From Toxoplasma gondii ME49 (Eukaryota; Apicomplexa; Conoidasida; Eucoccidiorida; Sarcocystidae): 64,000 nt of DNA. Where the stretch lies: contig NC_031474.1 of assembly GCF_000006565.2 (NCBI RefSeq), forward strand, positions 4,127,662-4,191,661, read 5' to 3'. The first letter of the stretch is position 1; each line of letters opens with the position of its first letter. Positions 24,868 to 35,238 of this stretch are shown piece by piece. Both the position numbers and the translations under genes were made by a program. The notes under the pieces were generated by a model. The model was not told where the DNA came from. It saw only the letters and a program-made list of their open reading frames with translations, and searched no databases.

Positions 24868-25725
24868 GGCGGACCACAAGTCTCCCCAGAATACTCTCGC
24901 GACTTGCTCTCGCTGGCTCCATCGAAGGTCGCTCCGGAGGCTGACGCATGCAACCGAGCAGCACAGACCCTGTGTCTGCTCTGTCCAGAGCATATCTGCA
25001 CAGATCCTTGTGTGTGGATGACTGCATGCGCATTGGTTGGCAGGTGTGTCTACGTTGCTTCCGAGACGAGTTCACACAAATACCATTTTGATCGATTGTT
25101 TTCTGCATTGCGCCGCGGTTTCCTGAGGTTGTGCAGTGACGGCGCTGCACAACCTGTCATGTCTCCGACTGCATGCAGAAAATGCTGCGTGCGTTCCAGT
25201 CACACTTGCGGATACCGAATAGCGACGAGGCTCTTGAGGCGCTGGGTGCTTCCCTTCTGAGCTTCGCCGTCGCTGGCCAGAGCGACAGCCTTTGCTGTGA
25301 AGTCTCGGGTGCCTTGGCACTTGCATGCAGGGAAGGAAACGCTCCCAGGGCCTCCCAGACCTCTTCGCTGCCTCACACACTCTCTGAAAAGCCGACGCCT
25401 ACCACGAATGGCCTCCCAGACGTACAAGCGAATCAGCAGACCTCTCTCTTCTTTTCCATAGACAAATTGATTCATATACATATATATATGTTCACGATTA
25501 TGTAGGCGTTGTAGTAGTTCTCACGCGCAACTCACACAGATCCACGTATCTCGCGCATGCACCCCACTTGTAGTCTGTAAAGCCTCTGTACAGCTCGTCA
25601 CTTGTATCTGTACTTCTGCCTCCTCACCAATCTAACCGTTTAGAGTTACATCTATAAACATGTTTATATATACATATATATATACATATATGCATTTATA
25701 TACACATATACATATATATATATAT

Positions 25726-25774
<49 letters not shown>

Positions 25775-26586
25775 GTCTGGGCATGCATTTGCAACTGAAG
25801 AAGAAAGTATTTTCCGCCTTCTTTGGCGTTTTCGCGAGACCTGTTGAACGGGATTTGACAGAGGGGGGGGCTGCACCAGAGCGAAGAACAACTTCCGGTT
25901 CCTGCCCGGCGCAGAGCGCAGCTGGAGCCTCGCAAGTCGCGATCGCGAACTGCGGGGAAACGAGAAAACAGGGAAGCGAAGAGCGAAGCCACAGGGGGAA
26001 GGCTGTGCAAATGAAGAAGCCAGAAGCAACGCCGGCGCTGAGAATCCACGAGATCCACTGGAGACACGAAGGAGCCGTTACACAGTCGCCGCTGCATGCA
26101 TTGATGCATGCCTGGATGCATGCAGAGACTCTCTGTGAGGCAGCAGAGATCGAGTGCCTTCTGTCGTTTCTTTTTGTTGGGCCGCGCTTGAAAGGCTGCT
26201 TCGCAGAGGCGCACTGGCGGCAAAGACTTCTTCAATTCAGCGAAACTTCTCTGGTGTCTTCACCTCTCGCACAGAAGAATAGAGATCATCCTGAGCAAGC
26301 AGACGCGCATGTATTTACGACGGAAGTTCGAAAGACAGCCAGAAGACCTTCGACTCCCTCTCCGTGCGGGGAGCTGCTGGGTCTCCACTCCACATGCTCC
26401 ACTTTCTGCGAGGCCTTTCTTGTCTTTTTCTCATGTTTCTCTGTGTTTTTTTCTGTCGCCTTTGCGAGTTCATTCGATGTCTTTCCTCTCTCTAACGTGA
26501 CTCCCGGGGAGCGTTTGACAGTTGTCTTGGCCGCCGCATTCGAGTTGTTCTCTCTCACGCTGCCGGATCTGCGAGACTTCCTTGCC
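24868..26586. other. Convergent 3' region of PDX2 and the class IV aminotransferase gene
   Basis: The region holds both 3' untranslated regions, a long (TA)n block at about 25665-25772 and a triplet of TGCATGC palindromes at 26093-26124. The 315-codon frame that crosses it (25660-26607, +) runs through the microsatellite and has no domain. Confidence 0.55.
26093..26124. promoter_or_regulatory. Three TGCATGC palindromes spaced exactly 12 bases apart
   Basis: TGCATGC starts at 26093, 26105 and 26117. TGCATGC-type palindromes are known AP2-family binding and core-promoter motifs in Toxoplasma. Here the triplet lies in a convergent 3' region rather than in front of a start codon. Confidence 0.5.
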
Positions 26587-29559
26587 TCAGCTTCCCTCTC
26601 GACTTGACTCGTCGGCAATGGCGACGACAGTCGACGCCGCATCAGCTGCTTCGCGGACCATCTCGGCGATCTTCAGAGAAAAACGTTCTTTCTGGAGATC
26701 AAATTCCAGTGTGGCGACAACTTGCCCTCCTTCCGTTCGTCCTTTGTCACACTCTTCATCTTGTTCTTCTTGCTCTTCTTCTTTCTCTTGTTCTTCTTTC
26801 TCGCCGTCTGCTTCTGTGCGTGCCTCCGCGCTGGCCTGGTATGTTTTCTTGTTCTCTTTCGCTGCGTCTGCGAGGCGCTGCGGTCCGGGGCGCGGCGTCT
26901 TCCGCTGGACCTTGTTTGGCGTCCGCTCTCGCCAGACGAGGATTTTCCGGACAGGGCAGACGAGGCGCGAGGTGGAGGTGAGGAAGGCAGCGGTCCACTC
27001 TTCTGCTTCTCGGAGGCGCCAGCAGGGCGCAGATTCCGAGATAAAAATCTCTTCCTTCTCCAACAGCTTCAACACCAACGCGCGAACGGTCCCCGGGAGA
27101 CAGCGCGCAGCGTCGCCAGCAAACAGGCGATTCTGAGAGGCGCTGTAGACGAAGAAATTACTGCTTAAACCTAAGTTGAGCGAAAGAGACACGAAAAGAT
27201 GCGAAGCAAAAGAAGCAATGAAGCGACAGGCGAAAGCAACGCGAGACAAGAACTCCAAGAAACCACGGACTGAAGCGCGCGAGGCCAGAAGAGTCCAGAA
27301 GAGCGACAACGAGAAGAAATGCCGTCGGGGAAGAAGAAGGTGACCCAGAGAGGAGCCAACAACCACCGTGCGGCATAAAGGCAGACAGACACGAAAGCAG
27401 ATGAAAGAAAAAAAAGAAAAAGGAGAAGGAGGAACAGCAGGAGAGAAAGAAGAGAAGGAGGAAAGAACAAACAAGCCGGGAGAGAGAAAGGAGACGAGAT
27501 AGAAGGGAGAGAAGAGGAAGCAGAAGGGAGAGCAGGCGAACTGTGGGATGTAGAGCAGAGAGGGAGAACGACAAGAAGAGAGATGAGACCAGCAACAAAC
27601 AGGAGAAAGAGAAGTCGAACCGGCAGACTTCCCCCCAAAAGAAAACATTTCTTTCGCATGCTTTCCTGTCGTCTCTCTCTCACCTTCAAGAATCTCCTGG
27701 GACGTATTCATCAACAGGACTTCTTCAATTTTCTCTCCAGTGGTCTCCTCGGCAGCGCGAGCGAACGAAAGAAGTCGTTCTTTCTCCTCGACCCAGTTCG
27801 TCGCCTTGGTCTGCGCATTGCCTCGGCCTTCATGCAGCACAGCAAGAACAACGCAGCCTCTCGCCGCGTTTTCTTCCGACATACACGGAGAGGAAGAAGA
27901 AGAGACAGAAGAAGACGAAGAAGGTGAAGGTGGAGAGGAAGAAGAACGAGCGTGAGAGGCAGAAGCAAAGACTGGACCGCAGAGCGGCACAGAAGCCTCA
28001 CGCAGAGGCTCCGCATACACCAAAAGGCATACCACAGAAGAAGAGGAGACAGAAGAAGAGGAGACAGAAGAAGAGGAGACAGAAGAAGAGGAGACAGAAG
28101 AAGAGGAGAGAGAAGAAGAGGAGACAGAAGAAGAGGAGAGAGAAGAAGAGAGAGAAGAAGAAGAGGAGAGAGAAGAGGAGAGAGAAGAAGAGAGAGAAGA
28201 AGAAGAGGAGAGAGAAGAGGAGAGAGAAGAAGAGAGAGAAGAAGAGGAGAGAGAAGAAGAGAGAGAAGAAGAGGAGAGAGAAGAGGAGAGAGAAGAAGAG
28301 AGAGAAGAAGAGGAGAGAGACGAGGGAGGAGGTTCAGCGAGAGACGACGAGGTGGAAGGGCAGATTGGGTTGGCAGAGGAGAAAGGAGAGAAAGGCGCTG
28401 CGGAAGGAGTTTCGATTGGCAGACATGTCGTCTGAAGGACCGTTGGAGTCTCAGAAAAAGAAGACGAAAAAGAGTTCTGGAGACTTCTCGTGCTTCGTCC
28501 ATTCAGAGCTCGGTCTTCCCCATCATGGCGGACGCAGTTTCCTCGGTCTCTTTCTTTGGCTTCACAAGCGGGAGACTTTGGTGTGATCACCGTCCAGTAA
28601 AGAAGGGATTCGCTGCCGTCTCGACGAGGCTCCGTGCACCGTCCGTTCTGCACCAGCGCGTCTGCTTCGTCTCTTTGCGAATCGTTTTTCTCCTTCCTGT
28701 TCTCTCCCTTTGCCGAGTTCTCTGCCGCGCGCGTCGGGCCGTCTGCCGTCTGCGTTGCCGTCTGCGTTGCCATCTCCTCTCCGTCACACTCTTCGAACGC
28801 GAGTCGGCGGCTTCTCGTCTGTCGTATGGTCGTGGAGTTCCTGCCTTCCTTGTCGTCGGTGTTCTGCCTCCCCTCTTGGAACGGCTTGCGCGTAGCTCCT
28901 CTCTCTCGAAGACTGTAAAGCAGCCTGGCCAAGCGCGCTAGCGAGAGACGCACAACGACTACCGAGAAACGCCAGTCGGAAGCCAGCTGCGGAGCTGTCG
29001 GGGAGACAGACGAAGAAGCAGACGAAGAAGCAGACGAAGAAGCATTCACAGGAGAAGACGTAAATGAAGGAGCGGCAGTTGGAAAGAAGGAAGGATCGTG
29101 GAGACGGCTGGCGTATCTGAGAAGAGTTTTCAGACTGTCTGTGAGCGCAACGGCGATGTCTTCGTGAGAGGGAAGAAGCGCAGACTCTGTCGTTCGTCTG
29201 AGCTCCGTTTCCTCGACCTCTGCTTTCTCTTCTCCAAGCCCAGTCGCTGTGGACCGAGAGAGAACGTAAGAGGAGCTGCACCCATCGCGACCGTCAACAC
29301 TGAGAAGCGGGTGCTCGCGCTCTTTGCTGTAAAAAGAAGCAGCCAGCCGAGAGAGGTGACTGCGAAGCAAAAACATATGGCACCTGCGAGAGATTGTGCG
29401 ACAGACGGTGTACGCCGAAGAGGGAAAGCAACCGAGAAACTCCGTCTGAGAAATCCTCACAGGCATCACGGAACCTGAAGAAGAAAGGAGAGAAGAAGAG
29501 AGAGCAGAAGAGGTTGTTGACAACTTCTGAAACGAGACTGCTGTGTTATTCGCTGTCAT
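26587..29559 (-). CDS. PLP-dependent class IV aminotransferase / aminodeoxychorismate lyase-like protein
   Basis: Two exons, 29559-27684 and 27170-26587, joined in phase 1 (donor GTGAGA, acceptor CTTAG), give 819 aa, far longer than the ~300 aa of the family. Fold-type IV landmarks in order: AYTVCRTISRRCHMFLLRSH near residue 50 (the substrate-loop/GxFET region), the probable PLP lysine K585 in KATNW, the signature EILEG-LSSNFFVY rebuilt only by splicing at residues 622-633, then LPGTVRALVL and the phosphate-binding-type AFLTSTSRLVCPV. About 300 residues of Ser-, Arg- and Glu-rich insertion, including a tandem poly-Ser tract, separate the two halves. Candidate reactions are aminodeoxychorismate to p-aminobenzoate (folate pathway), or D-amino-acid or branched-chain transamination. 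Sequence alone does not decide which. Confidence 0.78.
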   Translation of the reverse strand: MTANNTAVSFQKLSTTSSALSSSLLSSSGSVMPVRISQTEFLGCFPSSAYTVCRTISRRCHMFLLRSHLSRLAASFYSKEREHPLLSVDGRDGCSSSYVLSRSTATGLGEEKAEVEETELRRTTESALLPSHEDIAVALTDSLKTLLRYASRLHDPSFFPTAAPSFTSSPVNASSSASSSASSSVSPTAPQLASDWRFSVVVVRLSLARLARLLYSLRERGATRKPFQEGRQNTDDKEGRNSTTIRQTRSRRLAFEECDGEEMATQTATQTADGPTRAAENSAKGENRKEKNDSQRDEADALVQNGRCTEPRRDGSESLLYWTVITPKSPACEAKERDRGNCVRHDGEDRALNGRSTRSLQNSFSSSFSETPTVLQTTCLPIETPSAAPFSPFSSANPICPSTSSSLAEPPPSSLSSSSLSSSLSSSLSSSSLSSSLSSSSLSSSLSSSLSSSSSLSSSLSSSLSSSSSLSSSLSSSSVSSSSLSSSSVSSSSVSSSSVSSSSVSSSSVVCLLVYAEPLREASVPLCGPVFASASHARSSSSPPSPSSSSSVSSSSSPCMSEENAARGCVVLAVLHEGRGNAQTKATNWVEEKERLLSFARAAEETTGEKIEEVLLMNTSQEILEGERETTGKHAKEMFSFGGKSAGSTSLSPVCCWSHLSSCRSPSLLYIPQFACSPFCFLFSPFYLVSFLSPGLFVLSSFSSFSPAVPPSPFSFFSFICFRVCLPLCRTVVVGSSLGHLLLPRRHFFSLSLFWTLLASRASVRGFLEFLSRVAFACRFIASFASHLFVSLSLNLGLSSNFFVYSASQNRLFAGDAARCLPGTVRALVLKLLEKEEIFISESAPCWRLREAEEWTAAFLTSTSRLVCPVRKILVWRERTPNKVQRKTPRPGPQRLADAAKENKKTYQASAEARTEADGEKEEQEKEEEQEEQDEECDKGRTEGGQVVATLEFDLQKERFSLKIAEMVREAADAASTVVAIADESSREGS
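28039..28330 (-). repeat. In-frame tandem repeat coding poly-Ser (SSSLSSS units)
   Basis: On the + strand this reads as AGAAGAAGAGGAGAC/G units, mostly 15 bases or other multiples of three. On the coding (-) strand it gives serine runs broken by Leu or Val inside the class IV aminotransferase gene. Every unit keeps the frame. The + strand frame across it (27543-28586) is a Lys/Arg/Glu shadow. Confidence 0.85.
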
Positions 29560-31175
29560 CTTCCTCGCCGCCCTCGGTAGACCTCGAGTTTCTCCAGTTT
29601 TCCTGGAGGCGGCCCTAAGCAGCCGGCGTTTTCTCGCTGGTCTTAGAGGAGAAGAAAGAAATGCGTCTCCTTTTTTTTGTTATCCGCATGCTCGCGAAAA
29701 CGTCTGCATTACTCAGGTGAATTCAAAGACAGCTTCAGGACAGCTTCTTTTGAGGGCGCAGCGTTTCTCGGTTACACACCAAAATATCCACAGTTGATTG
29801 CCGAAGAGAAACAGATTTTTCTGCGGGGAGCGGAACGTCCTGGGTCGGAGACAAGAAGAGAAGCCTTTCGAGTGCAACTGAAAATCGACTTCCGTTGCCC
29901 ATGCAGAAACGGTCTCGCGGATTGAGGGAAAGTTCTTGTTTTCGACTCTGCCGGACGGCCTCGTCGGTTGTAACGCACAGGTCTTTGTATGCCGAAACGC
30001 GTCCGGGGTGTGGACGCGGAGGCGATTTCTTGGAGAGAAGAAATTCGTTCCAAAAGGACGGAGGGAACGCTCTCTCAAAGACAGCAGCTTGGAAAGCTGG
30101 CGAAAGGTCGCGAGGCAGACATAGCGAGTTCGAGGGAACGTGAGAGTCGCTGGAGAAGAGTATTTCTTTCGTTTTTCTGTGAAAGGTCGAGGAAGCGACG
30201 GTTCAAGGCCAAGAAGGAGAAAGACACGAAGGAGAAAACAGCATTCTCTTCGTTCTCTTCGTTTTCGTGAGAGAAAAAAACAGAGACACCGCGCGCTTGT
30301 CTCGCGCATGCACCCCCCTGGTGGTTGCACACTACGTTTTTCGTTGTTTCCTGTGTCTTCTCCGTTTTTTTTCTTCTGGATTTCCTTTTCTTTTTCTACA
30401 CATTGCTTCTTTCCTCTGCGGGAGTCACTCTCTCTTTCTTTCACTGCAGACGCGACCGCCTCTCCATGCGCCCTGAGCCGGAACATCGCGCGCGGTTCAG
30501 AATCCTTTTTTCTTGCGTCTGGGTCTTCTCGTTCTCACCCCTTTCTTGAAAAGAGGTCTGCGGACCTTTTCCCAGTCTCCTTCAGCTCTCCGAAGAACGA
30601 ATTTCTGAGTCGAGTCTTCACAGCCGATTCCTCCCAGTCTCGGAGTGTATAAGGATATCCTGTTTCCACTTCTCCTTTCATCCGGTTGTCGTCTCGCGTC
30701 ATTCCCTGCTGGTTTTGATGTCCGATTCCTTCTCTCCGCCTCTCCCCCCGTCTCCTCGCTCTGTGTGACCGTTGTCTCGTCTCCAGCACCGCCACTGTGA
30801 TCTCGTTCTCCTCGTCTCTCTCCCGGTCCCCATTTCCTTTCGTTTTTTTCTCTCCTGTTTCCTCTCAGTCCTTGTTTCGTTTGTCTCTTGTGCAAAGTAC
30901 CTCCTGCTCGTTTCAGTCTTCCCTCTCCCTTTTCGCTGCGCTTGATTCTCACTCTCTTCTTCTATCTCACTTCGTCGCTCTCCCTTCCACTCTCTCTCTC
31001 CCTGTCGCATGCTGCGTCTGCTCGTCTCGCTGGGCAAAAAGCCTTTCGCGACGAAGCCAGAGCGTTTGCAGTCTCTCACCGTTGCCAGGGAAGAGGGAGA
31101 CGCCTCGTTACGCCTCGTCCGCATGCACCCTTGCAGCGTCCCGCTCTCGAAAACGCAGGCATTCAGAAACCGAAG
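29560..31175. promoter_or_regulatory. Bidirectional promoter region, class IV aminotransferase gene / RNase H2A
   Basis: This is 1.6 kb between divergent start codons. The half nearer RNase H2A is a long pyrimidine-rich tract on the + strand. Frames up to 303 codons long are open on both strands but have no domain and no supporting splice sites. I see no further gene. Confidence 0.5.
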
Positions 31176-32551
31176 ATGGAGTCTGTTCTTCTTCAGCCAA
31201 TTATTTCTTCGAACTTCCACAAATGCGGCGGAAAGCCTGTTCGTCTCGGTACGGCAAACGGGAGAGAAACAAGCATTTCCAGGCTGCATGCGCTCCGTTC
31301 CGAGAGTTCGGTTTTTCTGAATGTTTCCCCTCTCTTTCGCAGTTCGGATTTCTTCATCGCCGGTCTCTCGCTTCTCTCTCCGTGTGCGAGAGTCTCTGCT
31401 CTGTCGTCTCCTCACACAGAGTCGACCATCTCCTTCTTGTCGCCTGCAGGCTTTTCTCCGCAGAGTCTGCTCCACATCTCGCCAGTTTTTTCCTTTTCCA
31501 AACTTCGCTTTTCTCTGCTCTCTTCCTTCCACTCCACTTTCTGCGGCTCTTCTTCTTCCCCAGTTTCCTGCTTGTCCTCTCCATTCGTTTCCTCGCTCTT
31601 CTGCAGGCATTGACGAAGCGGGGCGCGGCTGCGTCTTGGGCGCGATGGTCTACGCCTGCTTCTTCTGTGCAGCTGAAGATGAGAAAAAGGAACTCAAGGC
31701 TCTCAACGTCGACGGTAATCAGTGCCTTTCTTCTGTCAATGGTGTCTCTGCGCTCTCCACCGGCTTCCGGCAATGCTCGTGAAGATAAGATAAAGCGATA
31801 TCTGTATCTACCTAGCTGCCTACACACATGCACATATATACATTTACATATGTATGTGGGTGTGTTTATATATATATATATATATATATATTTGAATGTA
31901 TATATATATATATGCATATATATATATATATATATATTTGTATGTATATATGCATATATATATATATATATATTTGTATGTATATATGCATATATATATA
32001 TATATATATATATTTGTATGTATATATGCATATATATATATATTTGTATATATGAATAGATAGAATCGTGTCGTCGACTGCGGCGAGGACTTTTGTGTAG
32101 GTAACGGCAGTGGTTATGTACCGGAGCGCAGCTGTGTTGTAGCGGAGCGTTGTTGAATGACAGTGGAGAAGTGATACTGGTGTCTCCAGGTTCGCTTTTC
32201 GTTCGCTTTTCGTTCGTTTTTCGGGCAGTCTGGAAACCTGCGCTATTTTTGAACGTTTCTTCTGTCTTTGCAGACTCGAAGAAGCTCAAAGAATGGGAGC
32301 GTGAAGAAGCTTTCGAAGCCATTCAGGCGAAGCGCGACTTGTTTGGGTTCGGAAACTTTCTTTTTTCTTCTCTCTCCTCTCGCTCGGTCTCCGTCACACC
32401 TCAGACATCTCCTGCTTTTCAATCCTGTGCATGCATTCATATAGAGTCGTATTCACATATCTATACATATATATCTATACATATATATATATATTTATAC
32501 ATATATATATATATATATATATATTTATACATATCTATATCTATCTATCTA

Positions 32552-32588
<37 letters not shown>

Positions 32589-35205
32589 ATAGATGTATGT
32601 ATATATATATATATATATGCATGTGTGTGTATATATGCGTGTATATTTATATATGCGTAAATCTATGCTGGTGTATGTATCAAATCACAGATATATGCAT
32701 GTGCAGATGGACTTGTCTGGCTAGGTGGAGAGGTAAAATCGAGGTCTACGTAACGATGTTTGCAGAGATAGGAGTAGATGTACATATACATATCTCTCTC
32801 TATATGTATATACATCTGTGTGTATAATTGTGTAGAAAAAATGGACTTTGCGTGTGGGTGTCTTGGAACTCGATTTTCTCTACGAACTAGAAGGTAGCTT
32901 TTTCGATTTCTCCGACAGTCGGGAGAGAAGCGAGGCGCCATGCGCGATTTGTTTGGTCTCCGAAAACACTGCGTCTCTTTCCAGGTGGAGCATTCATGCG
33001 ATTCGCTCCGAGGAAATTTCTGCAAAGATGCTGAGGAAGTGAGAGTCGAGAGGACTGACTTCTTTGCCTAGAGGAGCTCGAGAGGGTGTCTGTTGCGTTC
33101 GTTTCCTTCGTTCTCTTCGTCGCTTTCGCTGCGATGAAGAAGCTGCTCGAAACGTTTTTAGAGAGCCGCTGGCGTCTCTGCCGACTTGAAGGGGGTCAGC
33201 GTCCACGTCCGCATGTCTCTCTTCTCTTGCCTTCACATCCCTCTCGTCCTGCTTTGTGTCTCTCGGTTTCTCCTTGTCTTTCTTTCTCTGTGTGTCTGTC
33301 TCTCGCTCTCTCGCTTTCGTTTGCGGCGTCCGCTCTCCTTCTCTTTTCTCTGTCGCTCTTCCTGTCTCTTCCGCCTCCACAGTTGTCTCTGCGTTCACAT
33401 GCGCGAGGCTCGAAACCCTCTGGAAAAAGCAGAGAAAACCTCTAATGACATGTGCGAATATTTATCTGTCTGGATATCTGTGCGTAAAATCTGAGTGCAT
33501 AACTGGCAGAAGAAACATGAAGATCAAGTAAAGTATCGGAGCGAACCGGCATACAAATGCATGTACATGTATGTATGTGCGTGTATGTATCTAAATGGTC
33601 TTCTTCGCTAGACTGGCTTTGAAGAGGTGGAGCATGGCGAGTTCGGCCGGTCGAGATACCTTTGTTTGTCAGCTCGTTTTGTTTCCTCTTCACTTCTGTT
33701 TCCTCGATTGCCATGCTTGTTCTTAGGAAGAAATACAGCTTGAACGAGATCTCCCATGACACTGCGATTTCTCTGATCCTGCGAACGGTGAAAAGCGGAG
33801 TTAACGTCACAGAAGTGAGACCCATCTGCGGCTCTCCACAGGTCCAGAAAAAACAGAGTGCGAGAGAAAAGAAAGCGCAGGAGATGCCCTAGAGGCCGAG
33901 AGTGTATGCACACCCGACGGATGGAAGCGGATGCGACAGAAAACAGAAGAAGAGATTAGAGAAACAGCAGCAGATTCGTCTGACGTCGCCTCCATCTTCA
34001 CAACGGCAGGCAGAGGCTTTTTCTGTGTTGACCGTTCTGGCGAACGGCCTTCACACACTGGGCGAGCCTTTGGCGCGTCAGAGGCTAGCGAGCGCTTTGT
34101 GGTTTGATGTTTGTGACTTCAGAATGACGAGAAGTCGAGATTCTCCGGGGGCTGTTCAAATGCAGGTTTCCACGAAAGAACGCCTGCATGCGTATTAGAC
34201 CTGTACCATGCATCTGCCTTTCTTCTGTGCCTGAGAAGAGAGCTTTCGACTTTTCTGGAAGCGCGTCAACGTGACGCAGAACGTTTATGTATCCAGGCGA
34301 AGGTCCTTGCCCAGCGCGAGGCCCCACAGGCCAAGTGTCTCCTTTGTTCTTCACCGATTTCTACTTTTTTTTCCATTTCTCTGCAGGTCTTTGTCGACAC
34401 CGTCGGCAACGCGAACGCATACCAAGCAAAATTGAAGGCTCATTTTCCGTCTATAAAAATCAAGGCAAGCAACCAGATATGCTGTCTTTTTTTAAGTCTT
34501 TCCTCGCCTCTCGCTCGTTCGCAGCATCGGCGCAGGCGTTCGGCGTTCTCCGCAGCCGCTCGCGCTTGTCTCGACTGCACCAGAGACGCCTAGAGGTTTG
34601 GAAAAGCTGCGGTAGTGGAGGCGCGTACCAGTTCAACGGGAGACGAGACCTCGAACCTGCGATAGATAAATTTGTCTTGGAGGGTCGTGTTTCAGCGGCT
34701 ACGGGAGCACTGTCAAGATTCCTCTTCCAGATAGATTTGGGGGAAAATCTAAAATTCGCTAGGAGGTTGTCTCCTCGCTAGGCGCTTCTGAGCTGTCGAG
34801 TCGCTGGATTGCATCTGCGAAGTCGTGACATGAAGACTGTTCCAGAGCGAATACATGCACTGTGTTTACGGTTGAAAATTCGGTCAGAAACTCTACTCAT
34901 CTCACGCATTCCCCGTTCTGAAACAACGGACGAATCGATTCTCGATCCTCTTCACATAGACGGAAGCAGCTGTTCCGAAACATATTCACATCCACCTATG
35001 CGTATTCATATACAAACATGTGCCAAATATATATATATATATATATATTTATTTATGGATGTATATGTAATTACATAGACTCAACGAGATATACATCTAT
35101 GAAGCAATGCATGAATATTCATGTATATGGAGAGAGATATAGACAGACAGATAGACAGAAAGATAAAAGGTAGATAGAACTGCTTACATCTGCATGTGTA
35201 TACAC

Positions 35206-35238
<33 letters not shown>

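Noticed and set aside
27543..28586. Plus-strand frame of 347 codons rich in Lys, Arg and Glu
   Set aside because: It is the antisense of the poly-Ser coding repeat and conserved exon of the class IV aminotransferase gene.
28784..29281. Minus-strand frame of 165 codons within the aminotransferase exon
   Set aside because: It overlaps the same strand in another frame and shows no family features, whereas the long frame does.
30699..31610. Minus-strand frame of 303 codons, Arg/Glu-rich
   Set aside because: It is the complement of the pyrimidine-rich leader and first exons of RNase H2A, with no domain.
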